Source: Balanoglossus misakiensis
Taxonomy: Eukaryota > Hemichordata
Direction of reading: 5' to 3'
Assembly: GCA_040954595.2 (NCBI GenBank)
Contig: JBECUI020000029.1
Coordinates: forward strand, 248,001 to 312,000
Length of the DNA stretch: 64,000 nucleotides
Position 1 is the first letter of the stretch. Each line of letters begins with the position of its first letter. This document shows positions 20,101 to 33,102 of this stretch, piece after piece. The notes under the pieces were generated by a model that did no database searches, was not told the DNA's origin, and was given only the letters and a program-made list of their open reading frames with translations. The position numbers and the translations under genes were made by a program.

Positions 20101-23100
20101 TGTGTTGTATGGTCTTTAACCCTGTTTCAAATTAGAGTACTTTCTGCAATTTCAAGACAGATCTTACGTGCCATTGGAGAGCTCCATTGACTGGTCATTC
20201 ATACTGTTTTCATTCATTCATTGCGGCATCAATATATTTTATCTATTCTAGCCAAAGAGCTTGGCACCTGTTGAAATGAACTCATCTGCTGTGGGCCAGT
20301 TTATTGGTGGCAGTTGAGCTGAGGAGAGCACCTTCCTTCCCGGCACGCCACCAAGTAAAGTTCCACGCCGCCCACCACAGATGCCAGCATTCATTCATGC
20401 GAGTGAGTGTAATTGCAAATTTGCCTATTCTAGATTCTTACGTGCCATTGGAGAGCTCCATTGACTGGTCATTCATACTGTTTTCATTCATTCATTGCGG
20501 CATCAATATATTTTATCTATTCTAGCCAAAGAGCTTGGCACCTGTTGAAATGAACTCATCTGCTGTGGGCCAGTTTATTGGTGGCAGTTGAGCTGAGGAG
20601 AGCACCTTCCTTCCCGGCACGCCACCAAGTAAAGTTCCACGCCGCCCACCACAGATGCCAGCATTCATTCATGCGAGTGAGTGTAATTGCAAATTTGCCT
20701 ATTCTAGAATCTTACGTGCCATTGGAGAGCTCCATTGACTGGTCATTCATACTGTTTTCATTCATTCATTGCGGCATCAATATATTTTATCTATTCTAGC
20801 CAAAGAGCTTGGCACCTGTTGAAATGAACTCATCTGCTGTGGGCCAGTTTATTGGTGGCAGTTGAGCTGAGGAGAGCACCTTCCTTCCCGGCACGCCACC
20901 AAGTAAAGTTCCACGCCGCCCACCACAGATGCCAGCATTCATTCATGCGAGTGAGTGTAATTGCAAATTTGCCTATTCTAGATCTGTAATGGAAATGGAG
21001 AAAGTACCTTATATTTTCTGTAAAATAGACATTTAATTGGCAAGCCGTCCTGCATCAATTATTAATTGTGTACATGCACTAAAGCGCCCTCACTGCTGGG
21101 TGTGTTGTATGGTCTTTAACCCTGTTTCAAATTAGAGTACTTTCTGCAATTTCAAGACAGATCTTACGTGCCATTGGAGAGCTCCATTGACTGGTCATTC
21201 ATACTGTTTTCATTCATTCATTGCGGCATCAATATATTTTATCTATTCTAGCCAAAGAGCTTGGCACCTGTTGAAATGAACTCATCTGCTGTGGGCCAGT
21301 TTATTGGTGGCAGTTGAGCTGAGGAGAGCACCTTCCTTCCCGGCACGCCACCAAGTAAAGTTCCACGCCGCCCACCACAGATGCCAGCATTCATTCATGC
21401 GAGTGAGTGTAATTGCAAATTTGCCTATTCTAGATCTGTAATGGAAATGGAGAAAGTACCTTATATTTTCTGTAAAATAGACATTTAATTGGCAAGCCGT
21501 CCTGCATCAATTATTAATTGTGTACATGCACTAAAGCGCCCTCACTGCTGGGTGTGTTGTATGGTCTTTAACCCTGTTTCAAATTAGAGTACTTTCTGCA
21601 ATTTCAAGACAGATCTTACGTGCCATTGGAGAGCTCCATTGACTGGTCATTCATACTGTTTTCATTCATTCATTGCGGCATCAATATATTTTATCTATTC
21701 TAGCCAAAGAGCTTGGCACCTGTTGAAATGAACTCATCTGCTGTGGGCCAGTTTATTGGTGGCAGTTGAGCTGAGGAGAGCACCTTCCTTCCCGGCACGC
21801 CACCAAGTAAAGTTCCACGCCGCCCACCACAGATGCCAGCATTCATTCATGCGAGTGAGTGTAATTGCAAATTTGCCTATTCTAGATCTGTAATGGAAAT
21901 GGAGAAAGTACCTTATATTTTCTGTAAAATAGACATTTAATTGGCAAGCCGTCCTGCATCAATTATTAATTGTGTACATGCACTAAAGCGCCCTCACTGC
22001 TGGGTGTGTTGTATGGTCTTTAACCCTGTTTCAAATTAGAGTACTTTCTGCAATTTCAAGACAGATCTTACGTGCCATTGGAGAGCTCCATTGACTGGTC
22101 ATTCATACTGTTTTCATTCATTCATTGCGGCATCAATATATTTTATCTATTCTAGCCAAAGAGCTTGGCACCTGTTGAAATGAACTCATCTGCTGTGGGC
22201 CAGTTTATTGGTGGCAGTTGAGCTGAGGAGAGCACCTTCCTTCCCGGCACGCCACCAAGTAAAGTTCCACGCCGCCCACCACAGATGCCAGCATTCATTC
22301 ATGCGAGTGAGTGTAATTGCAAATTTGCCTATTCTAGATCTGTAATGGAAATGGAGAAAGTACCTTATATTTTCTGTAAAATAGACATTTAATTGGCAAG
22401 CCGTCCTGCATCAATTATTAATTGTGTACATGCACTAAAGCGCCCTCACTGCTGGGTGTGTTGTATGGTCTTTAACCCTGTTTCAAATTAGAGTACTTTC
22501 TGCAATTTCAAGACAGATCTTACGTGCCATTGGAGAGCTCCATTGACTGGTCATTCATACTGTTTTCATTCATTCATTGCGGCATCAATATATTTTATCT
22601 ATTCTAGCCAAAGAGCTTGGCACCTGTTGAAATGAACTCATCTGCTGTGGGCCAGTTTATTGGTGGCAGTTGAGCTGAGGAGAGCACCTTCCTTCCCGGC
22701 ACGCCACCAAGTAAAGTTCCACGCCGCCCACCACAGATGCCAGCATTCATTCATGCGAGTGAGTGTAATTGCAAATTTGCCTATTCTAGATCTGTAATGG
22801 AAATGGAGAAAGTACCTTATATTTTCTGTAAAATAGACATTTAATTGGCAAGCCGTCCTGCATCAATTATTAATTGTGTACATGCACTAAAGCGCCCTCA
22901 CTGCTGGGTGTGTTGTATGGTCTTTAACCCTGTTTCAAATTAGAGTACTTTCTGCAATTTCAAGACAGATCTTACGTGCCATTGGAGAGCTCCATTGACT
23001 GGTCATTCATACTGTTTTCATTCATTCATTGCGGCATCAATATATTTTATCTATTCTAGCCAAAGAGCTTGGCACCTGTTGAAATGAACTCATCTGCTGT

Positions 23101-24409
23101 GGGCCAGTTTATTGGTGGCAGTTGAGCTGAGGAGAGCACCTTCCTTCCCGGCACGCCACCAAGTAAAGTTCCACGCCGCCCACCACAGATGCCAGCATTC
23201 ATTCATGCGAGTGAGTGTAATTGCAAATTTGCCTATTCTAGATCTGTAATGGAAATGGAGAAAGTACCTTATATTTTCTGTAAAATAGACATTTAATTGG
23301 CAAGCCGTCCTGCATCAATTATTAATTGTGTACATGCACTAAAGCGCCCTCACTGCTGGGTGTGTTGTATGGTCTTTAACCCTGTTTCAAATTAGAGTAC
23401 TTTCTGCAATTTCAAGACAGATCTTACGTGCCATTGGAGAGCTCCATTGACTGGTCATTCATACTGTTTTCATTCATTCATTGCGGCATCAATATATTTT
23501 ATCTATTCTAGCCAAAGAGCTTGGCACCTGTTGAAATGAACTCATCTGCTGTGGGCCAGTTTATTGGTGGCAGTTGAGCTGAGGAGAGCACCTTCTTTCC
23601 CGGCACGCCACCAAGTAAAGTTCCACGCCGCCCACCACAGATGCCAGCATTCATTCATGCGAGTGAGTGTAATTGCAAATTTGCCTATTTACGTGCCATT
23701 GGAGAGCTCCATTGACTGGTCATTCATACTGTTTTCATTCATTCATTGCGGCATCAATATATTTTATCTATTCTAGCCAAAGAGCTTGGCACCTGTTGAA
23801 ATGAACTCATCTGCTGTGGGCCAGTTTATTGGTGGCAGTTGAGCTGAGGAGAGCACCTTCCTTCCCGGCACGCCACCAAGTAAAGTTCCACGCCGCCCAC
23901 CACAGATGCCAGCATTCATTCATGCGAGTGAGTGTAATTGCAAATTTGCCTATTCTAGATCTGTAATGGAAATGGAGAAAGTACCTTATATTTTCTGTAA
24001 AATAGACATTTAATTGGCAAGCCGTCCTGCATCAATTATTAATTGTGTACATGCACTAAAGCGCCCTCACTGCTGGGTGTGTTGTATGGTCTTTAACCCT
24101 GTTTCAAATTAGAGTACTTTCTGCAATTTCAAGACAGATCTTACGTGCCATTGGAGAGCTCCATTGACTGGTCATTCATACTGTTTTCATTCATTCATTG
24201 CGGCATCAATATATTTTATCTATTCTAGCCAAAGAGCTTGGCACCTGTTGAAATGAACTCATCTGCTGTGGGCCAGTTTATTGGTGGCAGTTGAGCTGAG
24301 GAGAGCACCTTCCTTCCCGGCACGCCACCAAGTAAAGTTCCACGCCGCCCACCACAGATGCCAGCATTCATTCATGCGAGTGAGTGTAATTGCAAATTTG
24401 CCTATTCTA
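17167..24409 (+). repeat. Higher-order repeat 2, 7,243 bp, 20 monomers
   Basis: This has the same monomer order as repeat 1 plus one additional L and one additional S' near the end (joint at ~23,689). The length difference of 717 bp equals 452 + 265. Confidence 0.9.
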
Positions 24410-27400
24410 GAATTCTTACGTGCCATTGGAGAGCTCCATTGACTGGTCATTCATACTGTTTTCATTCATTCATTGCGGCATCAATATATTTTATCTATTC
24501 TAGCCAAAGAGCTTGGCACCTGTTGAAATGAACTCATCTGCTGTGGGCCAGTTTATTGGTGGCAGTTGAGCTGAGGAGAGCACCTTCCTTCCCGGCACGC
24601 CACCAAGTAAAGTTCCACGCCGCCCACCACAGATGCCAGCATTCATTCATGCGAGTGAGTGTAATTGCAAATTTGCCTATTCTAGATCTGTAATGGAAAT
24701 GGAGAAAGTACCTTATATTTTCTGTAAAATAGACATTTAATTGGCAAGCCGTCCTGCATCAATTATTAATTGTGTACATGCACTAAAGCGCCCTCACTGC
24801 TGGGTGTGTTGTATGGTCTTTAACCCTGTTTCAAATTAGAGTACTTTCTGCAATTTCAAGACAGATCTTACGTGCCATTGGAGAGCTCCATTGACTGGTC
24901 ATTCATACTGTTTTCATTCATTCATTGCGGCATCAATATATTTTATCTATTCTAGCCAAAGAGCTTGGCACCTGTTGAAATGAACTCATCTGCTGTGGGC
25001 CAGTTTATTGGTGGCAGTTGAGCTGAGGAGAGCACCTTCTTTCCCGGCACGCCACCAAGTAAAGTTCCACGCCGCCCACCACAGATGCCAGCATTCATTC
25101 ATGCGAGTGAGTGTAATTGCAAATTTGCCTATTCTAGAATCTTACGTGCCATTGGAGAGCTCCATTGACTGGTCATTCATACTGTTTTCATTCATTCATT
25201 GCGGCATCAATATATTTTATCTATTCTAGCCAAAGAGCTTGGCACCTGTTGAAATGAACTCATCTGCTGTGGGCCAGTTTATTGGTGGCAGTTGAGCTGA
25301 GGAGAGCACCTTCTTTCCCGGCACGCCACCAAGTAAAGTTCCACGCCGCCCACCACAGATGCCAGCATTCATTCATGCGAGTGAGTGTAATTGCAAATTT
25401 GCCTATTTACGTGCCATTGGAGAGCTCCATTGACTGGTCATTCATACTGTTTTCATTCATTCATTGCGGCATCAATATATTTTATCTATTCTAGCCAAAG
25501 AGCTTGGCACCTGTTGAAATGAACTCATCTGCTGTGGGCCAGTTTATTGGTGGCAGTTGAGCTGAGGAGAGCACCTTCCTTCCCGGCACGCCACCAAGTA
25601 AAGTTCCACGCCGCCCACCACAGATGCCAGCATTCATTCATGCGAGTGAGTGTAATTGCAAATTTGCCTATTCTAGATCTGTAATGGAAATGGAGAAAGT
25701 ACCTTATATTTTCTGTAAAATAGACATTTAATTGGCAAGCCGTCCTGCATCAATTATTAATTGTGTACATGCACTAAAGCGCCCTCACTGCTGGGTGTGT
25801 TGTATGGTCTTTAACCCTGTTTCAAATTAGAGTACTTTCTGCAATTTCAAGACAGATCTTACGTGCCATTGGAGAGCTCCATTGACTGGTCATTCATACT
25901 GTTTTCATTCATTCATTGCGGCATCAATATATTTTATCTATTCTAGCCAAAGAGCTTGGCACCTGTTGAAATGAACTCATCTGCTGTGGGCCAGTTTATT
26001 GGTGGCAGTTGAGCTGAGGAGAGCACCTTCTTTCCCGGCACGCCACCAAGTAAAGTTCCACGCCGCCCACCACAGATGCCAGCATTCATTCATGCGAGTG
26101 AGTGTAATTGCAAATTTGCCTATTCTAGAATCTTACGTGCCATTGGAGAGCTCCATTGACTGGTCATTCATACTGTTTTCATTCATTCATTGCGGCATCA
26201 ATATATTTTATCTATTCTAGCCAAAGAGCTTGGCACCTGTTGAAATGAACTCATCTGCTGTGGGCCAGTTTATTGGTGGCAGTTGAGCTGAGGAGAGCAC
26301 CTTCTTTCCCGGCACGCCACCAAGTAAAGTTCCACGCCGCCCACCACAGATGCCAGCATTCATTCATGCGAGTGAGTGTAATTGCAAATTTGCCTATTCT
26401 AGAATCTTACGTGCCATTGGAGAGCTCCATTGACTGGTCATTCATACTGTTTTCATTCATTCATTGCGGCATCAATATATTTTATCTATTCTAGCCAAAG
26501 AGCTTGGCACCTGTTGAAATGAACTCATCTGCTGTGGGCCAGTTTATTGGTGGCAGTTGAGCTGAGGAGAGCACCTTCCTTCCCGGCACGCCACCAAGTA
26601 AAGTTCCACGCCGCCCACCACAGATGCCAGCATTCATTCATGCGAGTGAGTGTAATTGCAAATTTGCCTATTCTAGAATCTTACGTGCCATTGGAGAGCT
26701 CCATTGACTGGTCATTCATACTGTTTTCATTCATTCATTGCGGCATCAATATATTTTATCTATTCTAGCCAAAGAGCTTGGCACCTGTTGAAATGAACTC
26801 ATCTGCTGTGGGCCAGTTTATTGGTGGCAGTTGAGCTGAGGAGAGCACCTTCCTTCCCGGCACGCCACCAAGTAAAGTTCCACGCCGCCCACCACAGATG
26901 CCAGCATTCATTCATGCGAGTGAGTGTAATTGCAAATTTGCCTATTCTAGAATCTTACGTGCCATTGGAGAGCTCCATTGACTGGTCATTCATACTGTTT
27001 TCATTCATTCATTGCGGCATCAATATATTTTATCTATTCTAGCCGAAGAGCTTGGCACCTGTTGAAATGAACTCATCTGCTGTGGGCCAGTTTATTGGTG
27101 GCAGTTGAGCTGAGGAGAGCACCTTCCTTCCCGGCACGCCACCAAGTAAAGTTCCACGCCGCCCACCACAGATGCCAGCATTCATTCATGCGAGTGAGTG
27201 TAATTGCAAATTTGCCTATTCTAGATCTGTAATGGAAATGGAGAAAGTACCTTATATTTTCTGTAAAATAGACATTTAATTGGCAAGCCGTCCTGCATCA
27301 ATTATTAATTGTGTACATGCACTAAAGCGCCCTCACTGCTGGGTGTGTTGTATGGTCTTTAACCCTGTTTCAAATTAGAGTACTTTCTGCAATTTCAAGA

Positions 27401-30400
27401 CAGATCTTACGTGCCATTGGAGAGCTCCATTGACTGGTCATTCATACTGTTTTCATTCATTCATTGCGGCATCAATATATTTTATCTATTCTAGCCAAAG
27501 AGCTTGGCACCTGTTGAAATGAACTCATCTGCTGTGGGCCAGTTTATTGGTGGCAGTTGAGCTGAGGAGAGCACCTTCCTTCCCGGCACGCCACCAAGTA
27601 AAGTTCCACGCCGCCCACCACAGATGCCAGCATTCATTCATGCGAGTGAGTGTAATTGCAAATTTGCCTATTCTAGATTCTTACGTGCCATTGGAGAGCT
27701 CCATTGACTGGTCATTCATACTGTTTTCATTCATTCATTGCGGCATCAATATATTTTATCTATTCTAGCCAAAGAGCTTGGCACCTGTTGAAATGAACTC
27801 ATCTGCTGTGGGCCAGTTTATTGGTGGCAGTTGAGCTGAGGAGAGCACCTTCCTTCCCGGCACGCCACCAAGTAAAGTTCCACGCCGCCCACCACAGATG
27901 CCAGCATTCATTCATGCGAGTGAGTGTAATTGCAAATTTGCCTATTCTAGAATCTTACGTGCCATTGGAGAGCTCCATTGACTGGTCATTCATACTGTTT
28001 TCATTCATTCATTGCGGCATCAATATATTTTATCTATTCTAGCCAAAGAGCTTGGCACCTGTTGAAATGAACTCATCTGCTGTGGGCCAGTTTATTGGTG
28101 GCAGTTGAGCTGAGGAGAGCACCTTCCTTCCCGGCACGCCACCAAGTAAAGTTCCACGCCGCCCACCACAGATGCCAGCATTCATTCATGCGAGTGAGTG
28201 TAATTGCAAATTTGCCTATTCTAGATCTGTAATGGAAATGGAGAAAGTACCTTATATTTTCTGTAAAATAGACATTTAATTGGCAAGCCGTCCTGCATCA
28301 ATTATTAATTGTGTACATGCACTAAAGCGCCCTCACTGCTGGGTGTGTTGTATGGTCTTTAACCCTGTTTCAAATTAGAGTACTTTCTGCAATTTCAAGA
28401 CAGATCTTACGTGCCATTGGAGAGCTCCATTGACTGGTCATTCATACTGTTTTCATTCATTCATTGCGGCATCAATATATTTTATCTATTCTAGCCAAAG
28501 AGCTTGGCACCTGTTGAAATGAACTCATCTGCTGTGGGCCAGTTTATTGGTGGCAGTTGAGCTGAGGAGAGCACCTTCCTTCCCGGCACGCCACCAAGTA
28601 AAGTTCCACGCCGCCCACCACAGATGCCAGCATTCATTCATGCGAGTGAGTGTAATTGCAAATTTGCCTATTCTAGATCTGTAATGGAAATGGAGAAAGT
28701 ACCTTATATTTTCTGTAAAATAGACATTTAATTGGCAAGCCGTCCTGCATCAATTATTAATTGTGTACATGCACTAAAGCGCCCTCACTGCTGGGTGTGT
28801 TGTATGGTCTTTAACCCTGTTTCAAATTAGAGTACTTTCTGCAATTTCAAGACAGATCTTACGTGCCATTGGAGAGCTCCATTGACTGGTCATTCATACT
28901 GTTTTCATTCATTCATTGCGGCATCAATATATTTTATCTATTCTAGCCAAAGAGCTTGGCACCTGTTGAAATGAACTCATCTGCTGTGGGCCAGTTTATT
29001 GGTGGCAGTTGAGCTGAGGAGAGCACCTTCCTTCCCGGCACGCCACCAAGTAAAGTTCCACGCCGCCCACCACAGATGCCAGCATTCATTCATGCGAGTG
29101 AGTGTAATTGCAAATTTGCCTATTCTAGATCTGTAATGGAAATGGAGAAAGTACCTTATATTTTCTGTAAAATAGACATTTAATTGGCAAGCCGTCCTGC
29201 ATCAATTATTAATTGTGTACATGCACTAAAGCGCCCTCACTGCTGGGTGTGTTGTATGGTCTTTAACCCTGTTTCAAATTAGAGTACTTTCTGCAATTTC
29301 AAGACAGATCTTACGTGCCATTGGAGAGCTCCATTGACTGGTCATTCATACTGTTTTCATTCATTCATTGCGGCATCAATATATTTTATCTATTCTAGCC
29401 AAAGAGCTTGGCACCTGTTGAAATGAACTCATCTGCTGTGGGCCAGTTTATTGGTGGCAGTTGAGCTGAGGAGAGCACCTTCCTTCCCGGCACGCCACCA
29501 AGTAAAGTTCCACGCCGCCCACCACAGATGCCAGCATTCATTCATGCGAGTGAGTGTAATTGCAAATTTGCCTATTCTAGATCTGTAATGGAAATGGAGA
29601 AAGTACCTTATATTTTCTGTAAAATAGACATTTAATTGGCAAGCCGTCCTGCATCAATTATGAATTGTGTACATGCACTAAAGCGCCCTCACTGCTGGGT
29701 GTGTTGTATGGTCTTTAACCCTGTTTCAAATTAGAGTACTTTCTGCAATTTCAAGACAGATCTTACGTGCCATTGGAGAGCTCCATTGACTGGTCATTCA
29801 TACTGTTTTCATTCATTCATTGCGGCATCAATATATTTTATCTATTCTAGCCAAAGAGCTTGGCACCTGTTGAAATGAACTCATCTGCTGTGGGCCAGTT
29901 TATTGGTGGCAGTTGAGCTGAGAAGAGCACCTTCCTTCCCGGCACGCCACCAAGTAAAGTTCCACGCCGCCCACCACAGATGCCAGCATTCATTCATGCG
30001 AGTGAGTGTAATTGCAAATTTGCCTATTCTAGATCTGTAATGGAAATGGAGAAAGTACCTTATATTTTCTGTAAAATAGACATTTAATTGGCAAGCCGTC
30101 CTGCATCAATTATGAATTGTGTACATGCACTAAAGCGCCCTCACTGCTGGGTGTGTTGTATGGTCTTTAACCCTGTTTCAAATTAGAGTACTTTCTGCAA
30201 TTTCAAGACAGATCTTACGTGCCATTGGAGAGCTCCATTGACTGGTCATTCATACTGTTTTCATTCATTCATTGCGGCATCAATATATTTTATCTATTCT
30301 AGCCAAAGAATTCATTCATTGCGGCCTCAATATATTTTATCTATTTCTAGCCAAAGAGCTTGGCACCTGTTGAAAATGAACTCACTCGTGGCCGTTATGG

Positions 30401-31648
30401 TGCAGTGAGCGGCAGAGCACCTTCCTTCCCAGCACGCCACCAAGTAAAGTTCCACCCGCCCACACAGATGCAGCCATCTTCTTTCTGATCTGTAAGAATG
30501 GAGAAAGTACCTTATATTTTCTGTAAAATAGACATTTAATTGGCAAGCCGTCCTGCATCAATTATGAATTGTGTACATGCACTAAAGCGCCCTCACTGCT
30601 GGGTGTGTTGTATGGTCTTTAACCCTGTTTCAAATTAGAGTACTTTCTGCAATTTCAAGACAGATCTTACGTGCCATTGGAGAGCTCCATTGACTGGTCA
30701 TTCATACTGTTTTCATTCATTCATTGCGGCATCAATATATTTTATCTATTCTAGCCAAAGAGCTTGGCACCTGTTGAAATGAACTCATCTGCTGTGGGCC
30801 AGTTTATTGGTGGCAGTTGAGCTGAGAAGAGCACCTTCCTTCCCGGCACGCCACCAAGTAAAGTTCCACGCCGCCCACCACAGATGCCAGCATTCATTCA
30901 TGCGAGTGAGTGTAATTGCAAATTTGCCTATTCTAGATCTGTAATGGAAATGGAGAAAGTACCTTATATTTTCTGTAAAATAGACATTTAATTGGCAAGC
31001 CGTCCTGCATCAATTATGAATTGTGTACATGCACTAAAGCGCCCTCACTGCTGGGTGTGTTGTATGGTCTTTAACCCTGTTTCAAATTAGAGTACTTTCT
31101 GCAATTTCAAGACAGATCTTACGTGCCATTGGAGAGCTCCATTGACTGGTCATTCATACTGTTTTCATTCATTCATTGCGGCATCAATATATTTTATCTA
31201 TTCTAGCCAAAGAGCTTGGCACCTGTTGAAATGAACTCATCTGCTGTGGGCCAGTTTATTGGTGGCAGTTGAGCTGAGGAGAGCACCTTCCTTCCCGGCA
31301 CGCCACCAAGTAAAGTTCCACGCCGCCCACCACAGATGCCAGCATTCATTCATGCGAGTGAGTGTAATTGCAAATTTGCCTATTCTAGATCTGTAATGGA
31401 AATGGAGAAAGTACCTTATATTTTCTGTAAAATAGACATTTAATTGGCAAGCCGTCCTGCATCAATTATTAATTGTGTACATGCACTAAAGCGCCCTCAC
31501 TGCTGGGTGTGTTGTATGGTCTTTAACCCTGTTTCAAATTAGAGTACTTTCTGCAATTTCAAGACAGATCTTACGTGCCATTGGAGAGCTCCATTGACTG
31601 GTCATTCATACTGTTTTCATTCATTCATTGCGGCATCAATATATTTTA
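24410..31648 (+). repeat. Higher-order repeat 3, incomplete and modified
   Basis: It follows the order E, L, S, S', L, S, S, S, S, L, S, S, L… of repeats 1 and 2 but lacks their two private substitutions. After about 29,600 it passes into monomers with TATGAATTG and gagaagagc variants, and it runs to the foldback insertion. No fourth GAATTC joint is seen. Confidence 0.75.
30304..30496 (+). repeat. Scrambled satellite monomer
   Basis: Relative to its neighbours this monomer has a 48-bp duplication of the ttcattcattgcgg…ctagccaaag segment and then deletions and substitutions totalling -48 net, so monomer length stays 452 bp. Its gcagagcacc resembles the gagcagagc monomer at the same position of array 2 (~50,904). 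Confidence 0.8.
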
Positions 31649-32072
31649 CAGCCGAAATTATGAAAGGTCGCCGATTCAATATGTGATCTAGACGTCCTGT
31701 GTGCACTGAACACACGATGTGTTTATCTAACACAAACAACAGAACCTCTCATAAAAGAGATGCGGTATCATTAGACTAATTACAGATGGTAGTCTGGAAA
31801 CACGCTCCCCCTCAGAGAGAGTTGTTTACTTGGGTACGATGTCAAAGTTTAATCTCAAAGTGTATACGCTTTATGTTGAGAGTGTACCCAAGTAAACAAC
31901 TCTCTCTGAGGGGGAGCGTGTTTCCAGACTACCATCTGTAATTAGTCTAATGATACCGCATCTCTTTTATGAGAGGTTCTGTTGTTTGTGTTAGATAAAC
32001 ACATCGTGTGTTCAGTGCACACAGGACGTCTAGATCACATATTGAATCGGCGACCTTTCATAATTTCGGCTG
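31649..32072. mobile_element. Foldback MITE with 189-bp perfect arms, TA duplication (array 1)
   Basis: Arms 31649-31837 and 31884-32072 are perfect reverse complements around a 46-bp loop. The ends read CAGCCGAAATTATGAAAGG and its complement. The element splits the satellite sequence attttatctattc, with TA on both sides (31647-31648 and 32073-32074). A TA target duplication and CAG- ends fit Tc1/mariner-mobilised MITEs. It has no coding capacity. Transcription would give a long double-stranded hairpin. Confidence 0.9.
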
Positions 32073-32200
32073 TATCTATTCTAGCCAAAGAGCTTGGCAC
32101 CTGTTGAAATGAACTCATCTGCTGTGGGCCAGTTTATTGGTGGCAGTTGAGCTGAGGAGAGCACCTTCCTTCCCGGCACGCCACCAAGTACAGTTCCACG

Positions 32201-33091
32201 TGCATTCCTGGCCCTGGTTTTATTTATGTTTACAGACAATATTGCATTTTTGTACAAGTATTTTAATCAACTATAAATTTTGAATGTGTCATTTACCTGA
32301 ACCGGTCATGTTGACCAGAATGATACATTTCTGCCTTCACTCACCCTATAAATATGTGATTGAGACATAGGTCATTTGCATAAGCTAACATACCAGAAAG
32401 TAAGCATATCTGTTGTTTTCCCTGTGTCACTGCCATCAAAGTAAAAATTAGACGTTGTGTAGAGCAAACTCCAATTTTTTGTTCTCAATAAACATGGATG
32501 AATTACATAGAATGTGTTTGTTGTTTACAGTCTTTAAATGACACATTAGATTATGCACTTTACAAAACGTTTCTGAGAAACAAGTGACTAACTAGTTTCT
32601 TTCCACTGTGGCCAACGTGGTTCACTGTTTGTGTCAGAATCTCTCTGTTTTGCAAGGATTTTGAAATCATAGTGGTGACATGCATAGTGAAAATCAGCTA
32701 CTTTCAAATGTCCGTCATGTTCATGCTGTAATTGAATTTTCAAAGCTGGGCTGGCGTGTTTTTTCTTATTTACATAAGTATCACACTTTATACATGTATC
32801 TTCATGGGGTTTTTTGAGTCCCGTATTTAGGTCCTCTCTCACAATTTTACGAAATATCGTATAACTGACAGTTGTTCTTCCCAGAAGAGATTGGTTGGTT
32901 ATGAACTCTCGGTGTAACTGCGATATACTGTGGGCCGGCGCCAGGTACGGTTTAAATCGAGGATTCCTGCAGTAGTGAGATTCTACAATTCTGTGCCTGC
33001 GTACGTGTTCAGTGATATCAGTCAGCAAATTTGGATTGAGTTTCCGACGATGCCCTTTGTGTCGGCCCCTTGCATCTGGCATCAGACCAGT
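32201..33091. repeat. 902-bp tandem duplication, first copy (module 2)
   Basis: This is the complete version of the copy that is truncated at the window start. It begins exactly at the array/module boundary with tgcattcctgg, so this is the module's left end. The gene-free 32201-32587 contains TTTATT (minus-strand AATAAA) near 32219, a TATAAATA and an ATTTGCAT octamer, and AATAAA in caataaacatgg. Confidence 0.92.
32588..33082 (-). pseudogene. Truncated duplicate of transposase N-terminal half (module 2)
   Basis: The translation equals that of 184-678. The same break and satellite-derived junction are present, showing that the truncation was inherited by all units. Confidence 0.75.
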
Positions 33092-33102
33092 AAAGTTCCA
33101 TG
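33091..33102. other. Junction scar of satellite origin (module 2)
   Basis: The same TAAAGTTCCATG as at 687-698 lies between the broken gene and the second module left end. Confidence 0.75.

Larger units (their letters stand above)
7951..32200 (+). repeat. Satellite array 1 (452-bp and 274-bp monomers)
   Basis: This is a head-to-tail array beginning at agtacctta, directly after module 1. L monomers are 452 bp. S monomers are 274 bp, with rarer 275-bp (GAATTC joint, E) and 265-bp (ctatttacg joint, S') forms; the short forms lack a 178-bp block. Most monomers differ at only a few positions. The array contains two complete higher-order repeats and one partial, a block of monomers with the TATGAATTG variant near its right end, one scrambled monomer, and a 424-bp foldback insertion. 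Short ORFs recurring in it start at TTG or other non-ATG codons and are not genes. Confidence 0.97.

Noticed and set aside
31649-32072. Hairpin as a replication terminus or telomere of a linear element
   Set aside because: TA on both sides and continuous satellite monomer sequence across the insertion fit a MITE better than a terminus.
7951-32200. CRISPR-like array
   Set aside because: Repeats are 274-452 bp, contiguous, without unique spacers, and the setting is eukaryotic.
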